From the NCBI GenBank assembly GCA_040954595.2, contig CM082597.2, forward strand, positions 1 to 64,000: a stretch of 64,000 bases of DNA. Reading direction: 5' to 3'. This stretch comes from Balanoglossus misakiensis. Taxonomy: Eukaryota; Hemichordata. Below, one piece after another: positions 38,201 through 50,200 of this stretch. The position numbers were made by a program, and so were the translations under genes. Within the stretch, counting starts at the first letter, position 1; each line of letters begins with the position of its first letter. Below the pieces are notes generated by a model that had not been told where the DNA came from, did no database searches, and saw nothing but the letters and a program-made list of their open reading frames with translations.

Positions 38201-41200
38201 GTAGAGTCACTGGTTGATGCTGACAGTGAGTTGCAATCAATTCCACCACAAAGCAACCAAATTTGTAGACTACGAGGTTACGTGGACTTAGTTTATTCAG
38301 ATCTACAGGAACCAACTTGTCATCACTGGTCCAACCAGAGTCAAGGTCATCAATGAAATGGTCACCTACAATAAAAACATCATAAATATCCATAGTTTGT
38401 CATTTACAGATACAATCATACAATGATATACTAGTTAACTAATGCCATAAAACTACACTTAGCACATTGCGTAATTACATATAATCCCATGATATCTTTC
38501 TTTGTTTGACGTCATCGTATACGAGTGGTTTTCGCGGAAGCGTACAACTTCGAGCCGCAGGCGAGAAGTTGTACGCTTCCGCGAAAACCACGAGTATACG
38601 ATGACGTTAAACAAAGAAAGATATCATGGGATTATATATTTATCACATGAACAGTCTTCTTATTTTTCGTTAGAAGAGGCAGGACTAAAACAATTCAGTA
38701 CCTTGCAACAATTTTGGAGCGGTGTCGTATTTTACTGAGCGGGATTATGTCCCCCAGGAGATATATGTTGGGAGATTTTATGAATGATCAGCGATAGTTC
38801 ATCATTTGCATATACGCAAATGGTGAACTATCGCTGATCATTCATAAAATCTCCCAACAAGTCGTCCCGTTGAGTTCCGTTCGCTCGAAGTTCGGCCTTA
38901 CACAAATGTAATCGATTCTCTAACAATTTTACTGCAACCTGTTGCCACGTCTTATACATTTCGTTGACCGGTGCAATAGAGAGGTTCAGTCGTCACGTTG
39001 AACTGGCTCGAAACAATTCCCCACACTGATTCGACTCGGAACGTACTGGACTTGCGCCTAGCCTAGGCTATGTACACCTGACCCAAAACTTTGACAGCCA
39101 CGATCGTCCATGATCGTTGCGTCGACTGTCTTCTTTCCAAATTCCACCTTTCTGTTTTGAGCTTACAAAGCGTTATTGTCATGGAACCGTATTTTTTTTA
39201 TTTCATTTCTGTATTGTAAATGCCGCGCGCTACACGTACTGTTTCTGTTTGACAACAAAGCTACGGCGAATCGGTGGAAATAGTTCCGGTTGATGACGTA
39301 ACACAGGGGTGATCAGGATTTTTGATCTGTCCTGGTCTACGTCACACAGGTGGTGATCAGGGCCAGTTCATGTGATAAGTCATCATATACACTTTGTTGT
39401 GACACAATGATATCTGTGATCATATATGTTATGTGCTCACTCAATGAGCATATTCCTTGACTGTGTTATTCATGGGGAGCAATGCACTTGTAAATTTGAA
39501 TTGCTTCTCCTAATGACTTAGAAAGGAATGAATTCTTCTCTGTAACAGAGTGATCTCAAACCAAGCTCTTGTCATCAACTTCTGTGGGCATGAGATGGTT
39601 AGCAAGAAAAGTTTAGACAAGAAGGCAACTGTAAAGTGACCTTTGGCAATCAAAAACATGGCCAAGAGACAACCCATTCTATGGCGTTTGGCCAGACGGC
39701 TTCAATGGTGTTCAAGATAGTTGAGGACATGAAGAATGCCAGCAGGAAAAAGGGTCTTTGAATGGTAAAGTAAACTGACACTTGAGAAGCAAGACTGTCG
39801 AGTCAGGTGATTGCAAAACTACACACTTTTAGGATGGCAAGTTGAGGACATTGAGTGTTAAAGATACAGTCCATATAATGATACACAAAAATGTAATATT
39901 GTAACTTAGTAATTGTAACTATATATGGCAGGCAGTACCTTTTCCAACAGCTGGTGAAGTATTTACACCCTTTGTTATCAGCTCTCTTATTTCCTCTATT
40001 TTCTTGTATAGTGGTGATGCCATGAGCAAGGTGGTCAATTCAGAATCGCTGAGTGGTGCTGTCATTTCATAACTGGATGGCATTTCCTGACTGGTCTGTC
40101 TTCCACCATCATCAGTCTTCGCTTTTACAGTTTCCTCCTTACCAAAGTGATCAATGTCTACAATTGCCTTAAGCTGTTGAATCTGTATGAATTGAGAAAA
40201 ATTCACATTCAAATCTATATCTTCTATCACTGCAATAAAATCATTGGCTGTCATTTAGCAACACCCCTCCAATGTCCATCAGATCTGACCTTCCCTCAAT
40301 AAAATTTGCTGGCATACTTTTCAAGACTGCTGGAGGTGTCATTAACACACTGTCCCACTGACAGTGTAAGCACATAACTGACAGCAATAAAGAAAGCTAC
40401 AGGAAAAAAAGGAGTTAAATAATCATTGCACAAACCTCCTCAGCTTTCAATTTTTCTTCTTCAAACTGAACCTTTTCTCTGTGTATTTGTAAACTTTCGG
40501 ACAAATCTTCATCAACCTTTCGTTGTTTTGCTTTTAACTTATCATCTCTTCTTTTGCGTAATCGTTCCTGAAATAGAAATGGAAAAGGGTCTTAAATTAT
40601 TAGAGACGATTTTTTTCATATTTGAAAATTGTCAAAGGAATTATTGCAATCAAACTGGAATGTTCTTTAAAATTTTGTTCATCCTTTCATAATCCTTACA
40701 AAAGGGTAGATTTTTAGACAAACATGCAGCTAATGATGACACTTTCCAAAATCTTTTTATTAAATTTCAGAAACTGGTTATGCGTCTATTAGTAAAAAGC
40801 AGATGGATATCTGGACACATGCACTCAAGGAAAGAGGTCTTTCAGATAAAATTTCTTATCATCATAAAAAAAATCAGGAACAAACCTGTAAACCACTCTG
40901 CATTCTTAATCTGTCTGCATCCATCTTGTTTGTTAATTTGGCAACTTCTTTCTCGTGCTCTTCTAAAATTCGATTTTGTTCTTCTTTGCTTACTCCTTGC
41001 GTTTTCAGCATCTCCATTTGTTCCTTGAAGAAAAACAGGCAATAATTGACATTATTATACACCTACTGCTGTAACCTATGGAGTTCCGTGATACAATAAT
41101 TCGCGGTATCACCGTACAATAATTATTCAAATGAGGACGCGGAGTCCCATAACCCACAGGGTTATTGGATGCATTGTGACTTTGACCTCACAGGACAGGT

Positions 41201-44200
41201 GATCAATGTAAACAATGATGATATTACCCTACTCGACAAAAATTTATATAAAAAGTACACAGCCGTTATTAAACGAAATTATTGGTGGCCCAAGATGTGA
41301 AATAAAATCAAAATCCTCGATGAAATTTCAGTCGAAGGAATCTGTGAACGAATAGGCGAGCGCGTTCATTTCAAGCAGCGTAGAACGTCGCGCGCGAGAC
41401 GTCGGCAGCTCGACACTAGCATCACCTGATGCGCGAGGTCTAGGCGCGTTCGATATGCAAATTACATCATGGCGGCGTCTGAAAACTAGAAAGTCCGATA
41501 GCGGCCTATTTATTCTTTATCGTTCATCAAAGACGTCCGGAAAAGGTGTATAATAATAAGGTTATTCACAAAATACCGGGATTTATGTCCTCGTACATCG
41601 TACGCTTCGGTATTGTCCTCGACGCTGCGCGTCTCGGACAATACCTGCGCTGCACGATGTACTCGGACATAAATCCCGGTATTTTGTGAATAACCTTATA
41701 TTATTTGGGAAGGGTTCTTCTCTTATTCCAGCATGCAAACAAATTTATTGGACAAGGATCTCACACTCAAACATGCAAGAGTGGCTATGGGGTATATTTC
41801 CTGGATGCAAACATGCATGTATATGATGATAACTGTACCTGTATAACAGAATAGAAATTTAGCACTTTACATGTATGCATAAGAGATAATGAATTTGGCA
41901 TCACACATTAGCTGTACTGCAATGTTACTGATATAGCTGATGGTCCACCCAGCGATAGCTGAATTGGATAATGGTTCATGTGCAACATCTCTTTATGGTC
42001 AAAATAATCAATATTGTTGTTTTTTCTGCTGTTTCTTTTTTATATCTTACCTTTATCTTTTGTTGTTTTTCCTTCAGTAATTCTTCCTTGCGTTTGTTTA
42101 ATGCAGCAATAGACTTTGCTGTCCTTTCTCTCTCTTTTTCTGCTTCTTCATCTAACTGCTGTTCATAGGATTGGACTTCATTCTTCATTCTGACTTTTTC
42201 TGCTTTCACAAACTCTGTAAATACAAATGTAGTGTTATTTGAGGAAAACAAACACTCAGGTATCTGCTAAAATGGTAACTTTTCACAGGAACACAAGTTA
42301 TCATGAGTCATTAATTGACCAATAGACATTAACATACTGATTAATTTTTGTATCAACCTGGTAACATTCATTCAACACACACCTTTTTCTTATCATATTT
42401 ATTCTGATGACATGACACGCAAAATTCTTGACTCATGCAAGGTTGCATATTTAAACAATGCGAACACATGAATATCGCAGAAAAATAACAGAAAACTTGT
42501 TCAAATCAAGCCTCTACTGAATTTACCTTCTGAGTCTTTCTTTATCTTTTCTTCCTGCAGTAATCTCTCGCGTTCTAGTTTCTCTTTCAGTTCTTCTAAA
42601 TCACGGGCTGCTTTAGTAGCATCTTCAGCTGTTCTGTTCTTCTTATCAGCCAAAAATTCTTTCAAAGCTTCAGCGTATTCCTGAAAGATAAATATTTTTT
42701 TTTGTATAGACATCATCACCAGTGATGAAAGAGTTTTGGAAAGTTACAAACATCTGCAACAGACAGAGTGTATTGTAGTTTCTGTGTGAGGGCGCTTTTC
42801 ATGACGCCTCTAATCCCGGTCATAACGAACATGACCTCTGACCTGGTGATTGTTCTTTTTGATGTGTCCAGTTATGTCCAAGGCCATTTAAACTAGTGGA
42901 TGTATGTGTCTGAGTAATACAGACTCTCATCCAGTTCATTCCTGCCTGTGTTATACATCAATAAATAAATAAAGCAAAGTGCAGATGATTACCTCATAAT
43001 GTTTTTCTTTCAAATTCAACTTTGCCCTTGCGTATCTCAGTTCCCAGTCTTGTAATGCCTCTTGCTCCTTCTCTCTTCTCTCATTGGCCAATCTCTTCTC
43101 AAGATCTGCGATTTCTAACTGTTGCTTATTAAGTAATTCAACTTTCTTCTGTTGAAGTTGCTCTGGTGTTAAATTTTGTTGAAGCAATGCATTCATTTCT
43201 TCTTCATGTTGATGCAACATGGTGTCACGTTCTTGATCATATTTCTCATGAAGTTTTGATAGTTTAGCTTCCACTGCCACTTGTCGCTCAGCTGTAAACT
43301 GGGCATCCAAATCTCTCATTTCTTGTTCATGACGCTTTTCCAGTACCTATGAATGATATAAAATGTATTCTTAAAAAGCAATGCTTTACTCAATTAAAAA
43401 GTTATTCTCAAAGGGGCCAGTGCCAAATCTATCTCCAGAAAGTGACTCAGTTTTGGTGAGCATCGCAAATCAAATCTCTAAAAATAACATCAAATTTGTG
43501 TTATGTTTACAGGTCTAATATATTTACATCTAGTTGCAAAGACAAACTCAAAAATACAGCACAGTACAAACAATCAAAAAAAGCACAAAGAAAAAAGTAA
43601 AGTCTGTGAAAGAAAGATATATGACCTTTTGGCATAATACCAACAAGTTATTGCTTTATCTGCACTTGGAAGTAAAAAATAAAAGTAAACTTACTGCCTT
43701 GACAACGCTCTCTGTATTTTCAACTCCATGTTCTTGTATGCCCTCTGTTATAGTTTTACGTTCCTCATCTTTCACTTTCTTAGATCTCACTTCAGCCAAT
43801 TCTTTTTTCTGAGCAAGTAACTCTTGGGCCATTTCAATTTCTTGTTTACGTTTTTGTTCACTCAACATTCTCTTCTTGCGTTCCATCAGTTTATCTCTTA
43901 GGGCCAGCTGTTGACGAGTTCTTTCACTGTCCAATCTGTCTTCAAGTTCTTCAAGCTCTCTTGCATGTGCTTCTAGCAACTGGATATCAATAGACATAAT
44001 CAGTACTACTACCTTGTAACACACAAGAACACACTTTTACACTTCATAAAAAACATGTGATCATACTCTTCCATACTCCAAAAAAATCGTAGGTCAAATA
44101 TCAAATAAAATCCAGACAGACAATGTACAAACACAGAAAACCAGACTGACAATGTACAAACACAGAAAACCAGACAGACAATGTACAAACACAGATATCC

Positions 44201-47200
44201 AGACAGACAATGTACAAACACAGATATCCAGACAGACAATGTACAAACACAGATATCCAGACAGACAATGTACAAACACAGATATCCAGACAGACAATGT
44301 ACAAACACAGATATCCAGACAGACAATGTACCTACCCGAGCCACCTCTTCATCTGATAAATCTTTTCTTGCAGAAAGTTCAGCAGCTTGTTTGTTTTTCT
44401 TTTCTCGTATTAATTTTTCTCTTTCAGCTTGTGCTTTTTTGGTTTCAGTCATTTCTTTGCTGGAACTCTCTTTCTCTAGTTTCACCAACAAATCTTCACT
44501 TTCTTCACCATGTCTTGTACGCATTTCATTCTGGACGCGTTCATGTTCTTTGATGACAGACTAATGAGGCACAATACACACAAAATATTTGCATGAAATA
44601 TAATGTAACAAGATTCCATATTCAGAAAAATGTTTCAACCAATGCAGCTAAGCTGCAGCACTTGTTGTATAGCAATATCAAAGCTGAGAAAACCAATAAA
44701 CCCAAAGTAAATTGAACAAAAAAAAATATGGCTGTCATAAAATAAAGCTTACAAATTACAGACAATGTTGAAAGTGAACTATTTAGAGTTTTTGGTAGAA
44801 AAATGTGACAAAAGATTATGAATATTGATATGACTGATGCATCACTTGGGATTGAACCAATCGTAGTTGTAGCATGAAGTATCCAACGTGCCTTGCCCAG
44901 GTACAATGTTTCAACAACCCAACCACCATCAGCTCTTATCTTTCAACAACCCAACCACCATCAGCTCTAATGTTTCAACAACCCAAACCACCATCAGCTC
45001 TACTGCAATTCTACATGTATTTGTTTCCACTAACCTGTTCCTCCATGGAAAGGTCAGCCATGTTCACATCTGACTTCAAACTTGAGGTGAGATCTGGCGC
45101 TTCTAATCTGGATGTCTGTAATTCTTCGTCTTCATGAAGTCTTTTAAGAGCCATTTCCTCAGCTTTCCTTGAAGCTTCTTTCATTTTACGCAATCTCCTT
45201 GCAGCTAACTTGGCTTTCAGCTCAGCTTGCTGTTTTTCTTTTTGTGATGACAGCTCAAAGTCTAGATTTTCAGCATCACGTCTGTACTGATCCAAAATCT
45301 GTTGTTGTAATACAGCATTCACTCCAAACTGACTTGACAACTGAAAGGTCAAGAAATGCCATCATATCATTAAAATGAAAGTCAACATATTGCTGACATA
45401 TACAGCAATCTTATTTGAATGAAGACCATGTGCAATGACCATGCTTTTATCAACTGAGGGAATAAGAGTAAGGATGGTTTCACTTTCAAGGAAGTAAAAG
45501 CTTAATGTCATGAAAGAATCTCACATGAAACATTCATGAAAATGGAAAAAAAGAGAGCAGAGAGTAATTATGACGCTGTTCTGATTAACGGTGTTTTCTT
45601 TGAAAGGACGTAATAGCTTAGAAAGGAATGTATACATATTTGCAACAGACACGCCAGGAAATGTACAGGAATTCCACCTTACATGTACAGGAAGTTGTGT
45701 CTGTAAATGAAAAACATGGTCAACAGTTTACCTTTCTAAGTAAGTTTTTATGTCCATCTTGAATCTCTTTGGTCTTTTCTTCATCAATATTTCCATTAAT
45801 ATCTTTTTCATGTTGAGATTCTTCTGCATCTAGTTCAGCTTCTAAGGCTTCCATTTCCCTTTGATGATATTCACTAATTGCTTTGGAATCGTCTTTTGGA
45901 CCAAGCTGTTAAAATACAAAAGCAATACACTACAATTCATTTCTTGGTCATAATAGCCTTCAGTTTTCAATAGTTATCATTCATAATTTGAAAACAGCTA
46001 CAATTCTGTTTCCCAATCATATGTTCTTCAACCTTAGAAAAAAATGCTTATATACATGTCCTTGAGCCGAAGATATGAAACAATTATCTCTGTTCAGACA
46101 TAACTTTTTCTCCAGCTTCAACTGTAAATTATGATATAATGTCCATGTATTAAGTACAATCAAAAATCATTCTCATGTCAATTACAACCAGAAAAAATTA
46201 GCATTGTGATGAAAGATGTACCTTTTCAAGTTCAGCATCGTGTTTATTCTTTAAATCACGCAACTGTTTTCTTTTCTTCTTTGCCATTCTATCCTTCAGT
46301 GTTTTCATCTGTAAGGCTCTTCGTTTCTCTAATCTATCCAAACTGGTCTTTTCAACTTGTTTCTGCTCAGCTGTCAATTCATCCAAGGTCTCTGGACTTA
46401 TCACTCCAGTCTTTTCCAAACTTTCCTGATTTGACAAGAGAATTAGAATTAGACAGAGTATGCTGGGATATAAATTACCTTGAAATCCAAAAATGTACAT
46501 TATGACTTGAGTAGATGCAAGTGTGAAATCAGAGTGATGTCAAACTGTACTGTTTATGATATCTAATTATGCACATTTGATTCTTTTGAGTGAGATAACA
46601 AAAGCTAATTCTGGATCAGAAAATGCCAAAATTCAAAATGCTCCGTCTGAAGAGTGAAGGCCTACAAGTGTCCTGTCGCAAGAGTGAAATGCCAAACTTC
46701 AAAGTGTACATGTATTATTGACAGTAATGATAATGCCCCTATGTACTTATTGTTTTAAATTATCAACTCAATACCCAAAACATGCACCTCTGAGACTGGC
46801 TTAACTGTTCCTGAAACTGGATATTTTGTCATCCAATTTTCATTTTCCATGTTTTTTAAAACACATACTTGGGAACATGCAGCTAGCAACAGCAGCTAGC
46901 AACAGCAGACCTACATACATTCAACCTGAGTACTTACCATTGCTTCAGTAAAGTTCTCTGTTAATTTGTGTTGTTGTTCATTGGCTAATTCTGATGCCTG
47001 TTTCATCTGTGTTCTAGTAATGGCAGCAGATTCTTCAGAGTGTAAAGTGTCCAATGTATGTTGGTGGATTTTCAGTAGACTTTCCGTATCTACTTTGGTT
47101 TCTTCTGGCGCTGGTATATCTGCTTCCTCAGCCTTCAAATAAAAAATGACATCACCATAAGTAACAAATACTCCTCATCATCATATGCTCTCTTTTTCAC

Positions 47201-50200
47201 CACAGAATGGGTCGGGGTTAAATATTTGTCTATGACTCGCTCAATTTAGAGGTACCTACCTTTTAATCTTTCATCAAATGCTAGTCTCTCTACAACTTAC
47301 AAGCAGAGTTTCTTTACCAGTATATACGCATGATTCAAGAAGTCAAACGGCATTGACTTTTCATATCAAACAAAATTGACCAAAAAAGTCCCTTTTGCGT
47401 ATTTGTAGTTGTTTAAAGTTTATATACATTTTAATCTACTGAAATTTACCTGAATGAATAACCAAATAGATAATTAGAAATCTGAACAATAAAAATGTTC
47501 TCACCTGTTTGACATGCTTGTCATGCAGTGACTTTTCTCTCTGTTTTCTGCGTTGAGCCAACCTATCACGAAGATCTTGTAACTGTCTTTGTTTCTGGCT
47601 ATCTAATCTTCCCAACACCATGGCCAACTCTTTTTCATGTTCAGCCATAATTCTATCAATGTCCGCTTGTGATAAATCTTCATCCAGCTGAGCTGCTAAC
47701 TTTGACGACAATCTTTGCAGAGATTCCTGGCGTTTGCTTTCCTACAAGACAAAGATGACAGATTTCAGTGGCAACGTTCTCTATCTCTATTACATTTTAA
47801 CAAACAGACACCAATTCAAGCATTACAAACAAAATTCATTCTCCTCTTCTAACATAATCTTTTTGGAATATCTTACATGTTCTTGTAACAGACTATTTAT
47901 TTCCTTGTCTTCTTCTTCCTGTAGCTCTTTTTCCAACTGCATTCTCTCGGACGCCTGTTTCTTAGGAAGATCACTCAAACCAGAGCGTGATGTTACCACG
48001 TTGCCATGGATATTGAATGTAGTGGAGCCATGACTACCAGCTTGTCTCAAGATCTCAGAGGTGATTGGAATCTTGCCAGAATTGATTCTTTCCAGTAATA
48101 ATTGAAGAGCATGCATCAATTCCTGATCCCGGGTATTACCACCTGTGACAAAAAAACAACAACAATGTTGTAACTTTACTTGAAATTCAATTTTAGGCTT
48201 TTATCCATAAATTTATATTATGCACAGCAGTGGAATGTTGTCTTTCATTAAAAGTAACACAACAACTTCCCTTCTTGCAAATTTACAAAACAAGGTTACT
48301 GGAGACAAAGGTTTGTTACTACACTCAAAATGTTTCTACACGCACAAATGCATACATAGAATACCTACCTGTAATACGGAACTGTTTTGTAAGACTTCCG
48401 CCAGTGATATTTGTGTTGACAATGGTTCCACCTCTTGTGTCACTCATTTGATCTCCATCTCCCCAAGCTTTCCTTCGTCGTTCTTTTTCAATTTGTTCCA
48501 ATTTTGACAAATCTAGATTGTTCAACATATTCTTCAGTCCTTCATTCTGCTTGCTAATTTTTTCATAGAAGTTTCGAAGTTCTTCCTGGTGTTTGGCTAG
48601 TTGAGTGGACAGGTACAGGGTCTGATCTTCTAGTTTGTCATAGAATGTACGTACATTGAAATCTTCCAGTTCATTGGATAAACCAGCCTTTCCAGTCAAT
48701 CCTACCTCAGCTCCCTCTGGTATACCACGTGGTCCAAGAATAACATCCTGCCTGTTATCAAACAATTATCAAATAAGCAATTATAATTGACTGTTTGAAC
48801 CAAGGATGCAGGGATAACATGTCACCTGTCTGACAGAAATGAGTAACACATACTGAGACGACCTGAAACTTTTCATCTCTAAAACTGCCAGTACAGCCTT
48901 ACTGCTTTTCATGTTTTTGTTAAGAGAAACTTATAAATCAAGGTTACTGTAGACAAAGGCTTGTTTCTACACCAAACATTATTTCAGCAGATGTCATGAT
49001 CTGGTATAAAGCATCTCTTACACAATACTATAGCTGTCCCAAATGGTTAGAGCTTACCTATCATAATCACAGAATTGTAAGTAAGGTGGTACTTGGGGTG
49101 GAGCTCCCAGACTTCTGTATTTTGGTTTCCACATTTTCAGAGGATAGATTCCAGCATTTCTTGGTCTCCACACAATCACAGCAACAACAACCATTACAAG
49201 ACATGCAGCTAGGAATGCCAGCATTCCTGAAACCAAGAAAAGTGTGTGTAAATAATATGACATCAGTTGAAGAGATCATTATTCAAATGAAATTGGCCAA
49301 TGTAATCCGTTAAAATTTATAGCTAAGCTAGCAAATATTAGTCTTTTTGAAACTCCCATTCATTACAGAGATTGAATTACACACTCTTACATGCAACTCA
49401 ACCTCATTTACATTTAGTAAAATGAGCCAATTTTAGTTTCCATCATATGAAAGACAGCCACTAACCGATGATAAGTCCCCAGTCTGGTTCTTCATTGATT
49501 GCACCTTGCTTTCCTACACCATAGTCTACCAAGTTAATGGGAGCTGATGGTTGTATCCGTGATTGGCTATCATCACAACTTGATCCATCCGGTTCAACAG
49601 AAATAATTGCTTCTCTCTCTGGTTCTTGTGCATCTGCAAACACATATTTGCCAGCCTCTGTGAACACATGTGCAAAGTTCCAAACAGTCACATTGGTTTC
49701 TTCAATCAAGAACTTCAGCTCAGAGAAGGCTCCATAGTCAAATGTTGGGTTGCTGTTGTAGAGATGATCTTTGACATAGATGGGATAATTACTCAAACTT
49801 CTGTCTTCATCATTTATGTAAATGCGGAATACAACCATATCTTCTATTTCCAAGCAAATGACTGGGTTTGGTATGTAAGGCACAGATACATCACTCAAAG
49901 TTGAATTTGTTGGAAAGACTGTATTCTGAAGTAAACGTCGCCTTGAACTGCTTGTTACAGGAACATACAATGTGCTTGCAACTATTGGACCTGAAAAAAA
50001 AATTAGACAAAGATTATTATTGATAGAAATGAAATTTACATGCAATAATTGTTTCCAAACACTCTACTACTAATGTCCCATTTTGTTTCACGCAAGCATC
50101 ACTTACTTTGAAGTATTTCTGTTTGTGATGGATCTGTGATGATGTGGCCTTGAACTTCAGTTCGAGTGAAGCTGACTATATGCGTATGTTTTGTGCCTGA

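Larger units (their letters stand above)
38366..39938 (-). other. Longest intron (25), holding two foldbacks
   Basis: 1,573 bp with GT-AG ends. Contains the palindromes at 38479-38637 and 38768-38857 and a GC- and CpG-richer stretch to about 39370 that looks inserted. A weak inverted pair (TGATGACGTAAC with GTCTACGTCAC) lies near 39291-39350. The rest is AT-rich without recognised content. Confidence 0.6.

Noticed and set aside
44009-44304. Apparent hydrophobic Val-Trp-Ile-Ser-Val-Phe-Val repeats suggesting membrane helices
   Set aside because: Read-through of the intronic 29-bp minisatellite after a clear splice donor.
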